This document shows, piece after piece, positions 25,552 to 35,473 of a stretch of DNA of 64,000 nt. Numbering within the stretch: the first letter of the stretch is position 1; every line of letters begins with the position of its first letter. Where the stretch lies: positions 2,492,297 to 2,556,296 of the forward strand of contig CM077833.1 in NCBI GenBank assembly GCA_039720395.1, written 5' to 3'. The translations under genes were made by a program, and so were the position numbers. The notes under the pieces are model-generated. The model did no database searches. It had not been told where the DNA came from and was given only the letters and a program-made list of their open reading frames with translations. The stretch comes from Liquidambar formosana. Taxonomy: Eukaryota > Streptophyta > Magnoliopsida > Saxifragales > Altingiaceae.

Positions 25552-26277
25552 TTTGTGGGCTAGACTCTATACAATTTGATTGGGCTAAGTTAATTTCTTT
25601 TGTTTAATTAAAATCAATCACATTGCATTCGCTTGATTGTGTGCTTTCATTTATTGCATTGTGTGCGCAAACTCTTGCATGTTAGGATCGATGTCCCTTG
25701 CCACTGACGGGCCTAGCCTCAACCTTGGTTTTCCTGATTCCATGAGTTGGGGCGAAAGCTCTCAACCTCTCTTGCCAAGTACCCTTGGGCTTGCCCTTGG
25801 GTATATTAAATGAGTTAATCACGTACTGCTGGACCCACGCGGCGTTCCTGATGCCACATGTGGTTAGGTATAAAGATTGCTCAAGCAAGTGAAGGACCCC
25901 AGCCTACCCTTATCATTAGTCCATATAGACAGACTTGCAGGACACTATGGTTTCACCCTTATGCACCCACATTGTTTGTAATGATATCATGACCGTGTTT
26001 GTGATGTGCTTAATGGAAAAATTAATAGAGGACCTTTGCACCCTATATCCTTAATACGTACCTTTCGCCCATGACCCTTGTAAAGGTGATTGGATTAAAA
26101 GGGACTAATTGAGTATATATGATGTGAAGTCATTGAGACAAATATGGAAGCCTAGGACATACCCTTAGGATGAGAGACTGATTGTTCCCTTTCGTAGAGG
26201 AGTGAGAGGACGTACTGGCTTGGATCCGCGACCAGCAAGGGCGCTTAGTGAAGATTGATTCTACCAACCAGTCAGAC
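25552..26277 (+). other. 5' leader of B
   Basis: About 0.73 kb between the primer site and gag with no long frame. It should contain RNA packaging and dimer signals, but none can be named from the sequence. The counterpart is deleted in element A. Confidence 0.6.
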
Positions 26278-29200
26278 ATGGCCGAAGAAGCAACTAGTGA
26301 AGGGGGTTTTGATGTTGAGACTTGTTTGAAGGCTATCATGACCAAGCTTGATTACACCACTGATGTATCCGAGAGAGCATTGAAAATGGCCCAAGATATC
26401 CAACATAAGATGTCCGAACCCGAACAGAATAATGGCCGTACCCCGGGGGATAACACCGAAAATGGGACCCAGTCTGGAGAGGGCACTAAGACCAATGATG
26501 GGGGAAGTACTCAGCCCAAAGGGAATGAATCACCTGAAGTTTTTAACCTGGAAGGGGGAAGTAAGGGGAAGACCTCTGATACAGACTCTGTGTTGGCTAG
26601 CAAGGTGGAAGCCTTGGAGAGAACTATAAAGGGAATCCGTAGGACAGATGACATGGTGGATGTACGTACCCTATCTTTGTTTCCTCAAGCTCGTATTCCA
26701 CTACAATTCAAGATGCCTGAATTAGAAAAGTTTGATGGAACGGGTTGCCCCAAGACCCATTTGAAGATGTATGTACGAGCTATGCACCCTCGAGGAGCGA
26801 CAGATGAACTCTTGGCCCAAATGTTCCATGAAACCCTAGCCACTTCTGCTTTAAAGTGGTTCCTAGCCTTGGATGAGAATAGAACCCGAACTTGGGAAGA
26901 CATATGTAATGAGTTTTCAGAGCACTACAAGTACAACACTGAGGTGGATGTCACAAGAAGGGACCTAGAGACCACAAAACAAGGGGCTAATGAGACCTTT
27001 TCCGCTTTCATTACAAGGTGGAGGCAAAAGGCCTCGAAAATGGCGGATAGACCGAATGAGGAAGATCAGATTCAATTGGTGGTTAAGAACCTATTGCCGG
27101 TGTATCACAAGCACCTCTTTGCTCACTACTTCCCTAATTTCAAGGCTCTTATCGGAGCAGGTACACAAGTTGAGGATGCCATTGCCGATGGGTCAATCAA
27201 GACAGAAGAAGTCCAAAAGAACCGCAGGCCGAACTTTGCTGGGAAAAACAATGCCGAGGTCAATGCCATAGCCCAACCCATTCAACCTATCTCCCTAAAT
27301 GACACCAACCCACCTCGCCAATTCACCGAGCTGCATATGCCACTTGAGAAAGTACTTGAAAAGCTAAAAAGCCGAGGCCTGTTGAAACCTCTCGACCCAA
27401 GACCACCACCAAATCCATTGCCCAAGAGCTACAATGAGAATGAATACTGCAAATTCCACCAAGCCAAAGGCCACTCAACCAACCGTTGCTATCGCCTTAG
27501 GCATGAGATCCAAGACTTACTTGACAAGCAAATCATCTCACCACCAACTCCACCAAATCGCCCAAATGTCACCCAAAATCCACTTCCCTCTCATAATTCA
27601 TCCAACTCCATAAATGCCATTGAAGCCGACCCATCTCGACCTTGCCTACCCATAAGACAATACACTCCATTACCCATGTCCTTGACCCAAGCCTTTCACC
27701 AATGCTGCGACCAAGGCCTTATCATACCTCACCCTCCAAAGCCAAGACCCCAAACACCCCATCAATATTGCCAATACCATGGTATACCCGGCCATGACAC
27801 TGATGACTGTGCTATGTTGAGAAAGGTCGTTCAAGACCTCATTGATCAAAAGACCCTACAATTGCCAAAGAAGTCCATCCAACAGCAGTTGAAAGAAAGG
27901 TATGAAGCAGGAGACCCTCAAGTGGGGTTATTGGGAGAACCTTCGGGGAAGTTTGATTACTATGTGCTTTATCCTGATCCATTGCCAAGTGAGCCCATAA
28001 TTCCTACGGGCTGGGATGATATACCCGAAGAGGTGCAGATGGAGGACATTGACATGATTGAATGGGATGACCTGATGGGTGACACAAATGAAATTGATGA
28101 CATATGGGCTAGTGATGAAGAAGTAGACCACATGACAAGAGGGGGCCGCCATTTCAAGCCTCCGCACTTGGAATCTGATAATCCACTGGGTGAGTTAGAT
28201 AAGCGCCTTGATGTGCAAGAAGAAGAGGATGAAGTACTCCGACAATTGAAGAAGACCAATGCCAATATCACCATCTGGGGCTTGCTTATGGCCTCTCACA
28301 AACACAGACAGACAGTGCTGAAGTTGTTAAACCAGATACAGGTTCCGGTTGATTTGTCCCCTGAGGGATTGGTGAATCTAGTAAACCCTGCTCCGAAGAA
28401 TTCCACTATAGTGTTCACAGAGACTGACTTACCTAAGAGTGGGCCAAGCCACTCCCAAGCTTTGCACATAACTGTTGACACCATGGGGAAGAGGGTTCCC
28501 ACGGTCTTAATTGATAATGGTTCCGCATTGAATGTATGTCCCTTGAGAACTGCAACTGTTTTGGGCTTGGGGCCCACTGATTTCACTCCATCTGGGCAGA
28601 CAGTGAGGGCGTATGATAATACCCGTAGAGAAGTAATTGGGATGGTCACTCTACTTTTAATCATGGGACCCACAGAGTTCAGAGTAGAATTTCAAGTCCT
28701 GGATGTGCCGTCATGTTTCAATCTGTTATTGGGAAGGCCTTGGATTCATCCTGCTGGGGCTGTACCATCATCATTGCATCAAAAGGTGAAGTTCCCACAT
28801 GAGGGAGCCATTGTCACGCTTCAAGGGGACTATGATTTGAAAATGGCGGGTATACCCATATGTGAAATAAAACCGGAATCAGTTGAGATACCCTTGTCTG
28901 GGTTTGAGTATGTGCAGTGTATAGAAAAGGAGTTGGAAAAGGAAGAATTGATACCCCTTGACTATTGTCCTCATGGTAATTTACATGTTGGTGAGATAAT
29001 GCGGAAAATGAATTTCTTCCCGGGTATGGGCCTAGGGCGTCGCCAACAAGGAATTCCCCACTCTGTTCAAAGTCGGGTTATTTCCTATACTTTTGGGTTA
29101 GGATATGAGCCCACTAAGAATGACTATGCAGAAATGACAAGGAGGAATAAGAAGAAGGGAAAAGCTAGAGCAGAAGGAAGGGTGCCAGACTTTAAGATTT

Positions 29201-29844
29201 CACCGTACAGGCCGACTCTGAATGGCTGTTTCATCAAGGAGGGGGATGACTTCCTGTACTGTGGGTTCCCAGAGCCTATGTTCAATCCAACAACCAAGAT
29301 CAGAATCCCAGGATTTGAGATTTTCTTCACCGAGTGGTATCCAATCACCGTCGAAATCGTGGATGATGAAGCCATCAATGACAGTTATTGGGAGAAGAAA
29401 GAAGAAGATTGGGTGGAGCACATGGATTCTGAAACCATGGTCACTTTGTTCCAAGACATGGTCCTTACCATAGGGTTTGAAGGTGTACAAGGGGAAGAGC
29501 CATCACACTATTGCACTTTTTACCCAAGTTCTGATCCAGCATTGGCAGATAAGGATTTTTGTGACAAGTACTTTACAGAGGGGCCGAATCCTCAGAGCTT
29601 GACAAGTTGGTACAATTCTATGGGAAAGAAGAAAGAAGACTGGATAGAGCATGTGGATACCGATGCTATGGTTACCCTGTTCCAAGATATGGTTCTTACT
29701 TTGGGGGAGTCAGCAACAGAAGATTGCCAAGATTCGTCAATTCACCATGCAACCATGCCACTTCACAATTGGTACCTAGAAGATGGAGCCATTGCAGAGA
29801 TCCTTGAAGATGAAGATCATGACCTGCCTGATAATAGCTTGTAG
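26278..29844 (+). CDS. Gag-protease polyprotein of B
   Basis: 1188 aa from the ATG at 26278, which has a good context (ACATGG); the frame is open 30 bp further upstream but without ATG. Residue ranges are approximate: retrotransposon gag core about 140-290 (FDGTGCPKTHLKMYVRAMHP onward), two zinc-knuckle-like blocks CKFHQAKGHSTNRCYRL near 400 and CQYHGIPGHDTDDCAML near 505, retroviral-type protease with IDNGSALNV near 745 (DNG in place of D-S/T-G, which I recall as common in this family), and a G-patch-like block FFPGMGLGRRQQG near 920. The C-terminus has two copies of a KKEDWxEHxDTxxMVTLFQDMVLT unit. It builds the particle and cleaves the polyprotein. The TAG at 29842 lies inside the candidate intron. 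Confidence 0.93.
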   Translation: MAEEATSEGGFDVETCLKAIMTKLDYTTDVSERALKMAQDIQHKMSEPEQNNGRTPGDNTENGTQSGEGTKTNDGGSTQPKGNESPEVFNLEGGSKGKTSDTDSVLASKVEALERTIKGIRRTDDMVDVRTLSLFPQARIPLQFKMPELEKFDGTGCPKTHLKMYVRAMHPRGATDELLAQMFHETLATSALKWFLALDENRTRTWEDICNEFSEHYKYNTEVDVTRRDLETTKQGANETFSAFITRWRQKASKMADRPNEEDQIQLVVKNLLPVYHKHLFAHYFPNFKALIGAGTQVEDAIADGSIKTEEVQKNRRPNFAGKNNAEVNAIAQPIQPISLNDTNPPRQFTELHMPLEKVLEKLKSRGLLKPLDPRPPPNPLPKSYNENEYCKFHQAKGHSTNRCYRLRHEIQDLLDKQIISPPTPPNRPNVTQNPLPSHNSSNSINAIEADPSRPCLPIRQYTPLPMSLTQAFHQCCDQGLIIPHPPKPRPQTPHQYCQYHGIPGHDTDDCAMLRKVVQDLIDQKTLQLPKKSIQQQLKERYEAGDPQVGLLGEPSGKFDYYVLYPDPLPSEPIIPTGWDDIPEEVQMEDIDMIEWDDLMGDTNEIDDIWASDEEVDHMTRGGRHFKPPHLESDNPLGELDKRLDVQEEEDEVLRQLKKTNANITIWGLLMASHKHRQTVLKLLNQIQVPVDLSPEGLVNLVNPAPKNSTIVFTETDLPKSGPSHSQALHITVDTMGKRVPTVLIDNGSALNVCPLRTATVLGLGPTDFTPSGQTVRAYDNTRREVIGMVTLLLIMGPTEFRVEFQVLDVPSCFNLLLGRPWIHPAGAVPSSLHQKVKFPHEGAIVTLQGDYDLKMAGIPICEIKPESVEIPLSGFEYVQCIEKELEKEELIPLDYCPHGNLHVGEIMRKMNFFPGMGLGRRQQGIPHSVQSRVISYTFGLGYEPTKNDYAEMTRRNKKKGKARAEGRVPDFKISPYRPTLNGCFIKEGDDFLYCGFPEPMFNPTTKIRIPGFEIFFTEWYPITVEIVDDEAINDSYWEKKEEDWVEHMDSETMVTLFQDMVLTIGFEGVQGEEPSHYCTFYPSSDPALADKDFCDKYFTEGPNPQSLTSWYNSMGKKKEDWIEHVDTDAMVTLFQDMVLTLGESATEDCQDSSIHHATMPLHNWYLEDGAIAEILEDEDHDLPDNSL

Positions 29845-29983
29845 GTTCCTTAGTTAGAGTCTTTCTTGCTTTCAATAAAGTGTGTCCGCCTATCCCACTT
29901 TGTGGCACCAAGTTTTGTTTCCTTTTCAAGTTTGTTTGTTCCTTTAATGAAGTGTGTTTCTTTTATACATTGTTTGCTTGCAG
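29841..29983 (+). other. Candidate 143-nt intron joining gag-protease to pol
   Basis: A donor GTAGGT at 29841 overlaps the gag-protease stop, and a pyrimidine-rich acceptor TTGTTTGCTTGCAG ends at 29983. Removing it would link the two frames in phase (Ser, then a Phe codon formed across the junction, then Val-Ser-Phe), giving one polyprotein of about 2313 aa. Ogre elements are known to have a partially spliced intron in this position. Splicing itself is inferred. Confidence 0.7.
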
Positions 29984-30002
29984 TGTTTCTTTTCTCTCTT
30001 CT

Positions 30003-33000
30003 ATGGATATTTATGGCATGGATATAGATCCTAGGAATGACGTCCCCCCGGAGCTCGTCGAGCGAAGGAAAAGGGGTGTCACCGAACCTAACATGGATGA
30101 ATTGGAATCAATCAATTTAGGGACAAATGAATTGCCAAAGATAATTAAAATTGGGATAACCCTTTCACCACTTGAAAAAGAAAAGCTGATAGCCCTCTTA
30201 AAGGCCAACATAACGGCCTTTGCATGGTCTTATGAAGACATGCCCGGCATAGATCCAGACATTGTGCAGCACTTCATCCCTACCAATCCCCTTAAAAAGC
30301 CGGTAAAGCAAAAATTGAGAAGATTGAAACCCGAGTGGGCATTGAAGGTAAAGGAGGAAGTAACCAAGCAACTCGATGCGGGGTTCCTACAGGTTGTGGA
30401 GTATCCCGAGTGGTTATCCAATATAGTTCCCGTGCCTAAAAAGGATGGAAAAGTGAGGATGTGTGTGGATTTTCGAGATCTTAATGCAGCAAGCCCTAAG
30501 GATGATTTCCCTTTGCCCCACATTGATGTATTGGTAGATAGTACTGTAGGACATGCGCTCCTCTCTTTCATGGATGGGTTTTCCGGATACAATCAGATAA
30601 AGATGGCGCCGCAAGATATGGAGAAAACGGCCTTCATCACACAGTGGGGAACGTATTGCTATAAAGTGATGCCATTCGGTTTGAGAAATGCTGGGGCTAC
30701 CTATCAGAGAGCTGCTACAACATTGCTGCACGACATGATCCATAAGGAGGTGGAAGTATATGTGGACGACATGATCGTGAAGTCCGTGAATCGAGAAGGA
30801 CACTTCAGGGCACTGGAAAGGTTCCTGGAGCGAGCAAAGAAGTACAACTTGCGGTTGAATCCTCAGAAATGCGCTTTTGGTGTCACTGCAGGCAAGCTAT
30901 TAGGATTCATGATTACTCAGAGAGGAATTGAGGTTGATCCGGGAAAAATCAAGGCCATTGTGGAGATGGAGCCGCCTAGCACAGAAAAGCAGATTCGAGG
31001 GTTCTTGGGGAGAATTCAGTACATAAGCAGGTTCATTGCTAATTTGACTATGGTGTGTGAGCCGATTTTCAAGTTGCTTAAGAAGGGTGTGCCGAAGGTA
31101 TGGAATGAAGAATGTCAAGGAGCCTTTGAGACTATCAAAAGGTATTTGAGTAATCCACCAATTCTAGTTCCCCCGCGACAAGGTGAACCGTTATTGTTAT
31201 ACTTGACGGTCACTGAAACCGCTACGGGAGCTATGCTAGCTCAGTACCTTGAGGGGTCAAAAAAGGAGAATGCCATTTACTATCTAAGCAAGAAGATGAT
31301 AGATTATGAGGTGAAGTACAACGCCATAGAGAAGGCTTGTGCGGCTTTGGTATGGGCAACTCAGAAACTCCGTCACTACATGATGTCGTATGAGGTTTTC
31401 TTGATAAGCCGTATGGATCCACTGAAGTATTTGATAGAAAGGCCGGTTTTATCCTACAGAACTGCTCGTTGGTCGATTCTCCTCAATGAATTCGACATAA
31501 AGTATGTAACACAGAAGTCAGTAAAAGGAAGTGTCATTGCAGATTACTTGGCTAGCTGCCCTGTGGCGTCATCAGAACAATTCAATGATCGATTCCCCGA
31601 TGAGGATGTCCTGGAGATTGGAAAGAAGAGTTGGAAAGTATACTTTGATGGAGCTGCAAATAAGAAAGGGTATGGGATAGGAGTCCTACTGGTTTCACCT
31701 GAAGAAGCATTCACACCCTTGGCGGTTAAGTTAGGGTTTGAAGCAACCAACAACATTGCTGAGTATGAAGCCTGCATCCTCGCATTGGAAGCTGCACTAG
31801 AATTGGGGATCAAAGAGTTAGAGGTTTTCGGAGATTCAGCACTGATTATCTGCCAGATAAAGGGAGAGTGGAAGACTCGTGATGAGAAGCTGCTGCCATA
31901 TCATGCATACTTAGAAGCCTTGACTAAAGAATTTGTGGAAATAGAGTTCAATTATTTGTCAAGAAATAAGAATCAGTTCGCCGATGCTTTGGCAACTCTA
32001 GCTTCTATGGTGGAAATCCCGGATGGTGGGAATGTAAAACCGTTGGTGATAGAATGTAGAGAAAAACCTGTGTATTGCTGCTCTATTCGAGAAGGAGAAG
32101 TGAAAGATGGCCATCCTTGGTACTATGACATCATGAAATTCATTGAGGAAAGGGAGTATCCTGAAGGAGCATCCCGCATTGATAGGAGAACACTGAGGAG
32201 GCTAGCGAGTCACTATGTTTTGTGTGGAGGAAAGCTATACCGAAGGTCATACGATGGGGTCCATCTGTTGTGTGTCACTGAGGAAGAAGCCGAACGTCTT
32301 GTTAGTGAAATCCATGAAGGAGTTGGAGCACCGCACATGAATGGTTATATGCTAGCTAAGAAGATCATGAGGTTGGGTTACTATTGGTCTACAATGGAGA
32401 GAGATTGCCATGCACATGTTAAGAAGTGTCACAAATGTCAAGTCTTTGCTAATGGACAACACTTGCCTTCCATGCCTTTGACAAGCATGTCATCACCTTG
32501 GCCGTTTGCAGTGTGGGGAATAGATATAATTGGGCAGATTAAGCCGAAAGCCTCCAATGGGCATGAGTACATATTGGTAGCTATCGATTACTTCACTAAG
32601 TGGGTAGAGGCAGCATCCTTCAAGACCCTGAATGCCAAGAAGGTAGCGCAGTTCATACAGCTCAACATCATCTACAGGTATGGGGTACCCCATGAGATCA
32701 TTTCAGACAATGGTCAGCACTTTCAGAAAGAAACCAAGGAGCTCTTGCAGAAATACAACATAGTGCACCATTTATCCTCCCCTTATCGCCCGCAGACTAA
32801 TGGAGCAGTGGAGGCCGCCAACAAGAATGTTAAGAAGATATTACAGAAAACAGCTGACACCTACACTGATTGGCATGAGAAGTTGCCATTAGCCTTGTGG
32901 GGCTATAGAACATCTGTGAGATCATCAACAGGGGCTACCCCTTATTCCTTGGTGTATGGGATGGAGGCTGTTTTGCCTATTGAGTTGGAGGTACCGTCAT

Positions 33001-33362
33001 TACGGGTTGCTATGGAGAGTCAGATAGCAGAAGCAGATTGGGTTAAGAACCGTTATGATGAGCTGGCATTGCTCGATGAAAGGCGATTGAGGGCCTTGTA
33101 TCATGTGCAGGGATATCAGCGAAGGGTTGCAAGAGCATTCAACAAGCATGTCAAAGACCGAGGTTTGAAGACAGGGGATTTGGTGTTGAAAGAAATCAGA
33201 GCTCCAATTTTTGATCCACGAGGGAAGTTCAAGCCAAGTTGGGGTGGCCCGTATGTTATCAGGGAGATATTACCAGCAGGGGCTGTTCGCCTCATGGATT
33301 TGGATGGAATTGAGTTCGCTCGCCCTACCAATTTGGATCAATTAAAGAAGTATTATGTGTAA
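30003..33362 (+). CDS. Pol polyprotein of B: RT, RNase H, archaeal-type RNase H, integrase
   Basis: 1119 aa from ATG 30003 if translated alone; probably expressed as a fusion by splicing. Approximate order: reverse transcriptase with VDFRDLNAASPKDD and the YVDDMIVKS active site at about 30759-30785; first RNase H (YNAIEKACAALVWA, near 31320); Tat-type second RNase H starting WKVYFDGAANKKGYG (31635) with NIAEYEACILALEAAL; integrase with the HHCC zinc region 32310-32450, catalytic D in AVWGIDIIG (32505), D in EIISDNGQHF (32695) and E in RPQTNGAVEAANK (32790). No chromodomain seen. All key catalytic residues appear present. It copies element RNA to DNA and inserts it. Confidence 0.95.
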   Translation: MDIYGMDIDPRNDVPPELVERRKRGVTEPNMDELESINLGTNELPKIIKIGITLSPLEKEKLIALLKANITAFAWSYEDMPGIDPDIVQHFIPTNPLKKPVKQKLRRLKPEWALKVKEEVTKQLDAGFLQVVEYPEWLSNIVPVPKKDGKVRMCVDFRDLNAASPKDDFPLPHIDVLVDSTVGHALLSFMDGFSGYNQIKMAPQDMEKTAFITQWGTYCYKVMPFGLRNAGATYQRAATTLLHDMIHKEVEVYVDDMIVKSVNREGHFRALERFLERAKKYNLRLNPQKCAFGVTAGKLLGFMITQRGIEVDPGKIKAIVEMEPPSTEKQIRGFLGRIQYISRFIANLTMVCEPIFKLLKKGVPKVWNEECQGAFETIKRYLSNPPILVPPRQGEPLLLYLTVTETATGAMLAQYLEGSKKENAIYYLSKKMIDYEVKYNAIEKACAALVWATQKLRHYMMSYEVFLISRMDPLKYLIERPVLSYRTARWSILLNEFDIKYVTQKSVKGSVIADYLASCPVASSEQFNDRFPDEDVLEIGKKSWKVYFDGAANKKGYGIGVLLVSPEEAFTPLAVKLGFEATNNIAEYEACILALEAALELGIKELEVFGDSALIICQIKGEWKTRDEKLLPYHAYLEALTKEFVEIEFNYLSRNKNQFADALATLASMVEIPDGGNVKPLVIECREKPVYCCSIREGEVKDGHPWYYDIMKFIEEREYPEGASRIDRRTLRRLASHYVLCGGKLYRRSYDGVHLLCVTEEEAERLVSEIHEGVGAPHMNGYMLAKKIMRLGYYWSTMERDCHAHVKKCHKCQVFANGQHLPSMPLTSMSSPWPFAVWGIDIIGQIKPKASNGHEYILVAIDYFTKWVEAASFKTLNAKKVAQFIQLNIIYRYGVPHEIISDNGQHFQKETKELLQKYNIVHHLSSPYRPQTNGAVEAANKNVKKILQKTADTYTDWHEKLPLALWGYRTSVRSSTGATPYSLVYGMEAVLPIELEVPSLRVAMESQIAEADWVKNRYDELALLDERRLRALYHVQGYQRRVARAFNKHVKDRGLKTGDLVLKEIRAPIFDPRGKFKPSWGGPYVIREILPAGAVRLMDLDGIEFARPTNLDQLKKYYV

Positions 33363-33710
33363 GGCCTGCTAGGTTGAAAACCCATAAGGGCGGCCTAGGC
33401 AAAAGTTAAGGCATTTGAACTACGAGGGCCTGATTCCCCATTCCTAAAAAAAAATGAAAAAAAGAGAAAAATGAAGAAAAAAAAAAAAAAAAATGAAAAA
33501 AAAAAAAAAAAAAAAATTGAAAAAAGGATGGGGATACGTAGGCAGCCCATAAAGTTACCTTGGGTGCGGTCCAAACAACACCACAACAACAAATCTCAAA
33601 ATTGAATTATTATTGGCAATTCATTTAGAACTAATTGATTGACATAGCAATTTATTGATGTTAGATAAAGAACTATTGACATGCCATAGATAACCTATTT
33701 CTAAAAGTCT
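33363..33710. other. Spacer between convergent pol and DUF7745 genes of B
   Basis: Contains an A-rich tract (33447-33520) then ATGGGGATACGTAGGCAGCC, a block conserved with A. Both genes end here, so their 3' ends may overlap in antisense. No gene seen. Confidence 0.7.
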
Positions 33711-34997
33711 TCAAGTCTTTTTGTTTTTCTTCAGAGTCTCTTGGTTTGCTTTCTGCTCCTTTCTTTCAAGTCTTCGCTTCTTTCGCAAGTCATGAGCATG
33801 TGCTGCTTCCACTGCTTCCAGAATGTCTTCCCTGCAAAATCCAAGTCCTGTGTCCTTGATAAGGTCATAAATCCTTTTCCTGCGAATGGTTTCTCTTTCA
33901 CCCAAGCTAGTCTTCAACCATGTCTTGTATTCAGGGCTCATGACATAAGGCCCATCAGTGTTTTCAACTCGAGTCAGTTTCAGTTGGTCAGTCCATCTAG
34001 TCTTGGCCCACTTAACCATTGTGGGGCCCACAGGTTCGACAGAATGATCAAATACCACAGAAGTAGGTATGGTTTGCATGGCACCCATTTGACGAAGGAT
34101 TCTTGAAGTCCAATAGAATGAAGTTGATCTCAACCCTATGAGCTTGACCATAGCACACCCAGAAGTTCGAAGAAGAATTTGTTCCTTGCATCCCCATGTG
34201 GAGACAAACCACCTGATGTTTTGCCATGAGAGAGTTTGGAAGTAGCCCAACCATTCCCTCAAAGAAAATTGACCAGGAAGTTCAACTCGACGGCAACAAT
34301 AATGTTGAGGTTTGTACGGATTAGTGGTGGTAGGAGACAAGAAGTTAAGTTTTTCAAGAAGCCACATCTGCAGTAGAATGGGGCTCCCTCCTAATGGGGC
34401 TTGTGGGTTATCATGAACTTTGTCTAAACTGTTGAGAGTTTCAGCTAGCACTATGGGAATCAGGTTGTTGTGTTCAAGAAGAAAAGGGATCAGTTCGCAT
34501 ATTTGAATAGGGACATAGAGAGTCCCCGTGGATATAAGGAAGCGACCAATCAAGCAGAAAGCAAGAGCATGTTGAGTGGGAAGGTTGAAATTCAGGGTAC
34601 CTTTGCTATCATGAGCCAAGAAGGAAGTTGCTATTTCCATGAGGTTCACCATGTGATCCTTCACAAATATGGAGGCCTCTTGTTGAGAAATCCCAAGGAA
34701 GTTGGAGAAGGAAATCAAGAAACTTGAGCGTGGAGTAGGGAGGATGAAAGGTCCTACAGGTGAAACTCCATACAGAGCGCAGAACTCTTCCATTGTTGGG
34801 CATAGCTCTTCATAGTTGAAACGGAATACATGAAGTTGGGGATCCCAAAAGTATGTAGCAGCAGTGAGAAGAGTGGTTTCAAGCTTCACATGCATCAAAG
34901 AGAACAACGGATCCAAGCAGTAGCGCTTGAACTCCTTCCTTGCCTCCGCACTCATAACCTTCAGAAAATCACTCAAGAGTTTGTCTAGGGCTTCCAT
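33711..34997 (-). CDS. DUF7745-type protein, antisense gene of B
   Basis: 428 aa, one exon, opposite to gag-pol. The start is the ATG at 34997, 49 nt from a TATAAAAG box. The protein begins MEALDKLLSDFLKVMSAEAR and is globular and hydrophobic with Trp/Phe-rich blocks (TAATYFWDPQLHVFRF, PGQFSLREWLGYF), followed by a basic tail of about 45 residues ending KKNKKT. It resembles the DUF7745 family, seen in plants as an extra retrotransposon gene; no enzymatic motif is visible and its role is unknown. Element A holds a full-length relative. It sits directly downstream of the PMD gene on the same strand, with a GC palindrome between them. Extra antisense genes at this place are known for some Tat elements. 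Confidence 0.88.
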   Translation of the reverse strand: MEALDKLLSDFLKVMSAEARKEFKRYCLDPLFSLMHVKLETTLLTAATYFWDPQLHVFRFNYEELCPTMEEFCALYGVSPVGPFILPTPRSSFLISFSNFLGISQQEASIFVKDHMVNLMEIATSFLAHDSKGTLNFNLPTQHALAFCLIGRFLISTGTLYVPIQICELIPFLLEHNNLIPIVLAETLNSLDKVHDNPQAPLGGSPILLQMWLLEKLNFLSPTTTNPYKPQHYCCRRVELPGQFSLREWLGYFQTLSWQNIRWFVSTWGCKEQILLRTSGCAMVKLIGLRSTSFYWTSRILRQMGAMQTIPTSVVFDHSVEPVGPTMVKWAKTRWTDQLKLTRVENTDGPYVMSPEYKTWLKTSLGERETIRRKRIYDLIKDTGLGFCREDILEAVEAAHAHDLRKKRRLERKEQKANQETLKKNKKT

Positions 34998-35045
34998 AAC
35001 TTGCTCTCAATGAATGTTAGTAGGGTTTGAGACCCCTTGGATGTG

Positions 35046-35053
35046 CTTTTATA
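35046..35053 (-). promoter_or_regulatory. TATA box of the DUF7745 antisense gene
   Basis: TATAAAAG on the minus strand, 49 nt before the ATG, implying a leader of about 20 nt. In element A the same site is CATAAAAG. The GC palindrome lies 88 bp further upstream. Confidence 0.65.
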
Positions 35054-35140
35054 AGAAAAAATTCGGAAATCCGTGTTTTGGAAGGTGGAATCTCGTCAAA
35101 ATAGGAAGTTTCCTAAAATCAGGCGAAACACCGCTTCGGG

Positions 35141-35220
35141 CTCGGGTGACCACCCAGGCCTGGGCGGCTAGCCGCCTGGGCCCAGGCGGCTAGCCGCCCA
35201 GCCCCAGGTGGTCACCCGAG
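35141..35220. repeat. 80-bp GC-rich palindrome, copy upstream of DUF7745
   Basis: From CTCGGGTGACCACCC to GGTGGTCACCCGAG, two 40-bp arms with about three mismatched pairs, containing GGCGGCTAGCCGCC twice. It differs at one base from the copy in U3 of the 3' LTR (40868-40947). It could form a long hairpin and has a very high CpG density compared with its surroundings. Confidence 0.92.
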
Positions 35221-35473
35221 ATCACCGTCTTGTTTCGCCCATTTTTGCCTTGTTATGCCTTCGTTTGGCCCTTTTGTGATGTTTTGACTTTTTTGTGCTT
35301 GATTTAAGCCCATTTTTCACTCAATACAAGATCATATCATTGCAATCAAGTTCAAACATAGATTCATCAAGTATCCATAATAGGAGTTCAAGGTTGGGAA
35401 TTGAAATTCCTAATTAATACATAACAAGATAGATAGAAAGGTTCCAACATTCCTAACAAGAGGTGAGTGAAAC

